Origin: Azolla caroliniana
Taxonomy: Eukaryota > Polypodiophyta
Assembly: GCA_043228905.1 (NCBI GenBank)
Contig: JBHGNT010000002.1
Span: forward strand, 6,882,001 to 6,946,000
Reading direction: 5' to 3'
Length of the DNA: 64,000 bases
Part shown: positions 62,281-64,000 of the stretch, piece after piece
How the letters are laid out: each line of letters begins with the position of its first letter
Numbering within the stretch: the first letter of the stretch is position 1
Program-made: the position numbers and the translations under genes
Notes under the pieces: model-generated
What the model saw: the letters and a program-made list of their open reading frames with translations, nothing else
Database searches by the model: none
Told to the model about the DNA's origin: nothing

Positions 62281-64000
62281 TGAATACTCAAATGGGGAGC
62301 GCTCTCCCTACCAAGAAGTTGGATCGAAACAACTTCGCATCTTGGGAGTACAAGATGCACCAATACCTTGTCGGACAAGGCTATTGGAGCTACATCAAAG
62401 GAGCACATGAAGACCGACCCGTCGACACGGCTCCCGGACATGGGAGCAAGCCGCAAGCCGCGTGATGTATTGTTTGGCGACATGTGTTCACGACCACATG
62501 CTCGGTTACATTCGAGAAGCCAAGACGCCGAAGGAAGCGGGGGAAAATCTACGAAATATTTTCCCCGCCAACACGATCGCGAAGAAGCTTCAACTCCGCC
62601 AAGAGTTGAACAACATTCAACAAAGGGACATGTCCATCACGACATACACCTTGAAGATTAAGGAACTTTGCGACTCGCTCGGCTCAATAAGCGTAAGTAT
62701 CGATGATGATGAGATGGTGCAAATATGCCTCGGCGGCCTTGCACCACGGTTCAGCGTGATGCGAACCGCCGTTATAGCAAGGGAGAAATCTCCCTCCTTC
62801 TTCGAGCTCCAATCAATGTGACAGGAATGCACGCTCCCTTTCTACCACACTCGGCCACAACTGAGTCTAAAATCGAAACACAGAAAAACGGATAATGGAG
62901 AGAAGAGAACACAGGATGTTAACGTGGAAAATCCAAACTAGGGAAAAACCACGACAGCCCACAGACTGCAAACTATCACTATGTCAGAATGTACAAAATG
63001 GTAAAGCACTGAAGCAACGACCTCGAGCTTTCTATCTTCACCACAGGCGGCGGTTACAACAGAGGCAACGACCTCTTCCTCTCTCTCACTCTCTCTGTAC
63101 ACAGTTGCATGCTCTAATCTTACACAAACAAGAATGACAACCACACACATGTATATACTCTATTTGCCCTAAGTCATATTTATACTAATATTACTTTTCG
63201 GCTATTTACAAATATAGCCTCGATGGACTCTCAGAAACATATTTACAAATATGTCCCTTCATCCGGTGAGCACTTCTCACCGGGCCTGCATCATTCGGCG
63301 CTTGTCGGGCACACTTTCTTCGGTTCTCACCGGGTCCTCCGTAGCCGGGTACTCGTCATCCGACGCTTGCCGGGTACACCACATCCGGTTCTCACCGAGT
63401 CTTCCGTAGCCAGGTACTCGTCATCCGGCGCTTGCCGGGTACACCACATCCGGTTTCGGCCTCGGCCGAGTTTGCTCATCAGTACTGTTCTTCTCACTTC
63501 CCATCCGGAGGGACCTGTTTCCTAACACAATGCTATTGGTCGAAGAAAACCACGTGCGTACAATGAGCAATGAGTCAGAAGGCCACACGCTCTACACGCA
63601 CTCGAACGGAGGAAGAGGATGCAGATGAGCGAGAAGCCGATTCAGCCAAGGACAAGGCGGACGAGGTCCGACCTACGACAACAACTCCCAATTTCGGCCG
63701 CAAAACAGAAGCCAACGAGGAACCTTCGCAAGAAGGGGGAGCTTCCACTCTGGCCCGAGCCGTCAAAATGCAACCGAATGCAGATATTGTGGAAAGCTCG
63801 GCCACCACGAAGGAGAGTGCCAAAAGAAGATGTGCGAAACGGCTTCCACAAGCCGACAAGTCATGAATTACGCGCACAACTCCGACTACAAAGATCGTGG
63901 CGGAATGTTCATGATGAAACATAGAGCAAACTTTATGTTGGCCTCTACCTCAACTAGTGCCTCCGGTCTGGAAGACGTATGGTTCATCGATTCCAGTCCC
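62281..64000 (+). pseudogene. Copia family 2 (copy b) gag and start of protease, interrupted by a solo LTR
   Basis: MNTQMGSALPTKKLDRNNFA starts gag 163 bases after the primer site. The frame shifts near 62436 and continues with YCLATCVHDHMLGYIREAKT, NIFPANTIAKKLQLRQELNN and ICLGGLAPRFSVM to 62818. There a 709-bp solo LTR intervenes. Gag resumes at 63533 with LLVEENHVRTMS, then CRYCGKLGHHEGECQKK (zinc knuckle, about 63780-63830) and VWFIDSSP at the very end, the start of the protease. DSS replaces the usual DSG, as in copy a at 14570. The rest is outside the window. Confidence 0.85.
62819..63527 (-). repeat. Solo LTR of copia family R1 in copia family 2 gag
   Basis: 709 bp; on the minus strand TGTTAGGAAACAGGTCCCTCCGG...CATTCCTGTCA. 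Perfect duplication CAATG (62814-62818, 63528-63532), and gag reads on across it. Contains a duplicated unit with CATCCG.CGCTTGCCGGGTAC (about 63350-63450). Confidence 0.93.

Overview
The window reads as an intergenic, repeat-rich stretch of a land-plant nuclear genome. Nearly all of it is nested Ty1/copia and Ty3/gypsy LTR retrotransposons, many with tRNA-iMet-type primer sites. One AT-rich island at about 43.2-53.4 kb is different: it holds a spliced host gene. The chromodomain gypsy family has a sushi/Maggy/Tcn1-like character instead of the usual seed-plant chromovirus look. I therefore lean towards a non-seed plant (moss, lycophyte or fern), but the species cannot be fixed from sequence alone.

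Layout, left to right. 1-2749: decayed minus-strand copia (family 1). 2750-8420: Gypsy-A, a chromovirus on the minus strand with two LTRs. 8421-9747: 3' end plus 3' LTR of a different gypsy element (Gypsy-C). 9748-17022: flank and a jumble of copia remnants (families 1, 2, 3 and one minus-strand scrap). 17023-20151: Gypsy-B, a 5'-truncated plus-strand copy of the Gypsy-A family. 20152-22526: accessory third ORF of Gypsy-C (minus). 22527-31232: a GC-rich non-autonomous LTR element (X) whose 3' LTR is split by a related pol-bearing element (Y, 26515-30776), which itself carries a solo copia LTR (28237-28913). 31233-43218: Gypsy-C pol, protease, gag and 5' LTR, interrupted by an essentially intact copia element (33749-39553) and a solo LTR (39784-40372). 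43219-53364: low-copy DNA with a non-autonomous hAT-like element and a six-exon minus-strand host gene carrying a peptidoglycan-binding-like fold. 53365-64000: another nest (copia family 1, a Y-family fragment, a Gypsy-C relative, copia family 2, a solo LTR).

The main structural result comes from target-site duplications. Gypsy-C has its 5' LTR at 42846-43218 flanged by GAATG. Its only matching 3' LTR is at 9354-9747 in the opposite orientation, and its outer flank is the reverse complement of GAATG. The outer ends of Gypsy-A (8421, GCTAG) and Gypsy-B (20152, CTAGC) likewise form one duplication. Together these say that the segment between the two inverted Gypsy copies has been flipped, either in the genome or during assembly. 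Undoing the flip yields a single Gypsy-C element of about 9.3 kb of its own sequence carrying seven nested insertions up to four layers deep.

Other points of interest are a 12-base match between the site just after the Gypsy-A 5' LTR and the predicted 5' end of its own transcript (Tf1-like self-priming), a tRNA-like module antisense at the LTR edge, an AT-hook/coiled-coil accessory ORF in Gypsy-C, and hairpin-forming minisatellites shared by one copia LTR family. All coordinates of LTR ends were read by eye and may be off by a base or two. No database search was possible.
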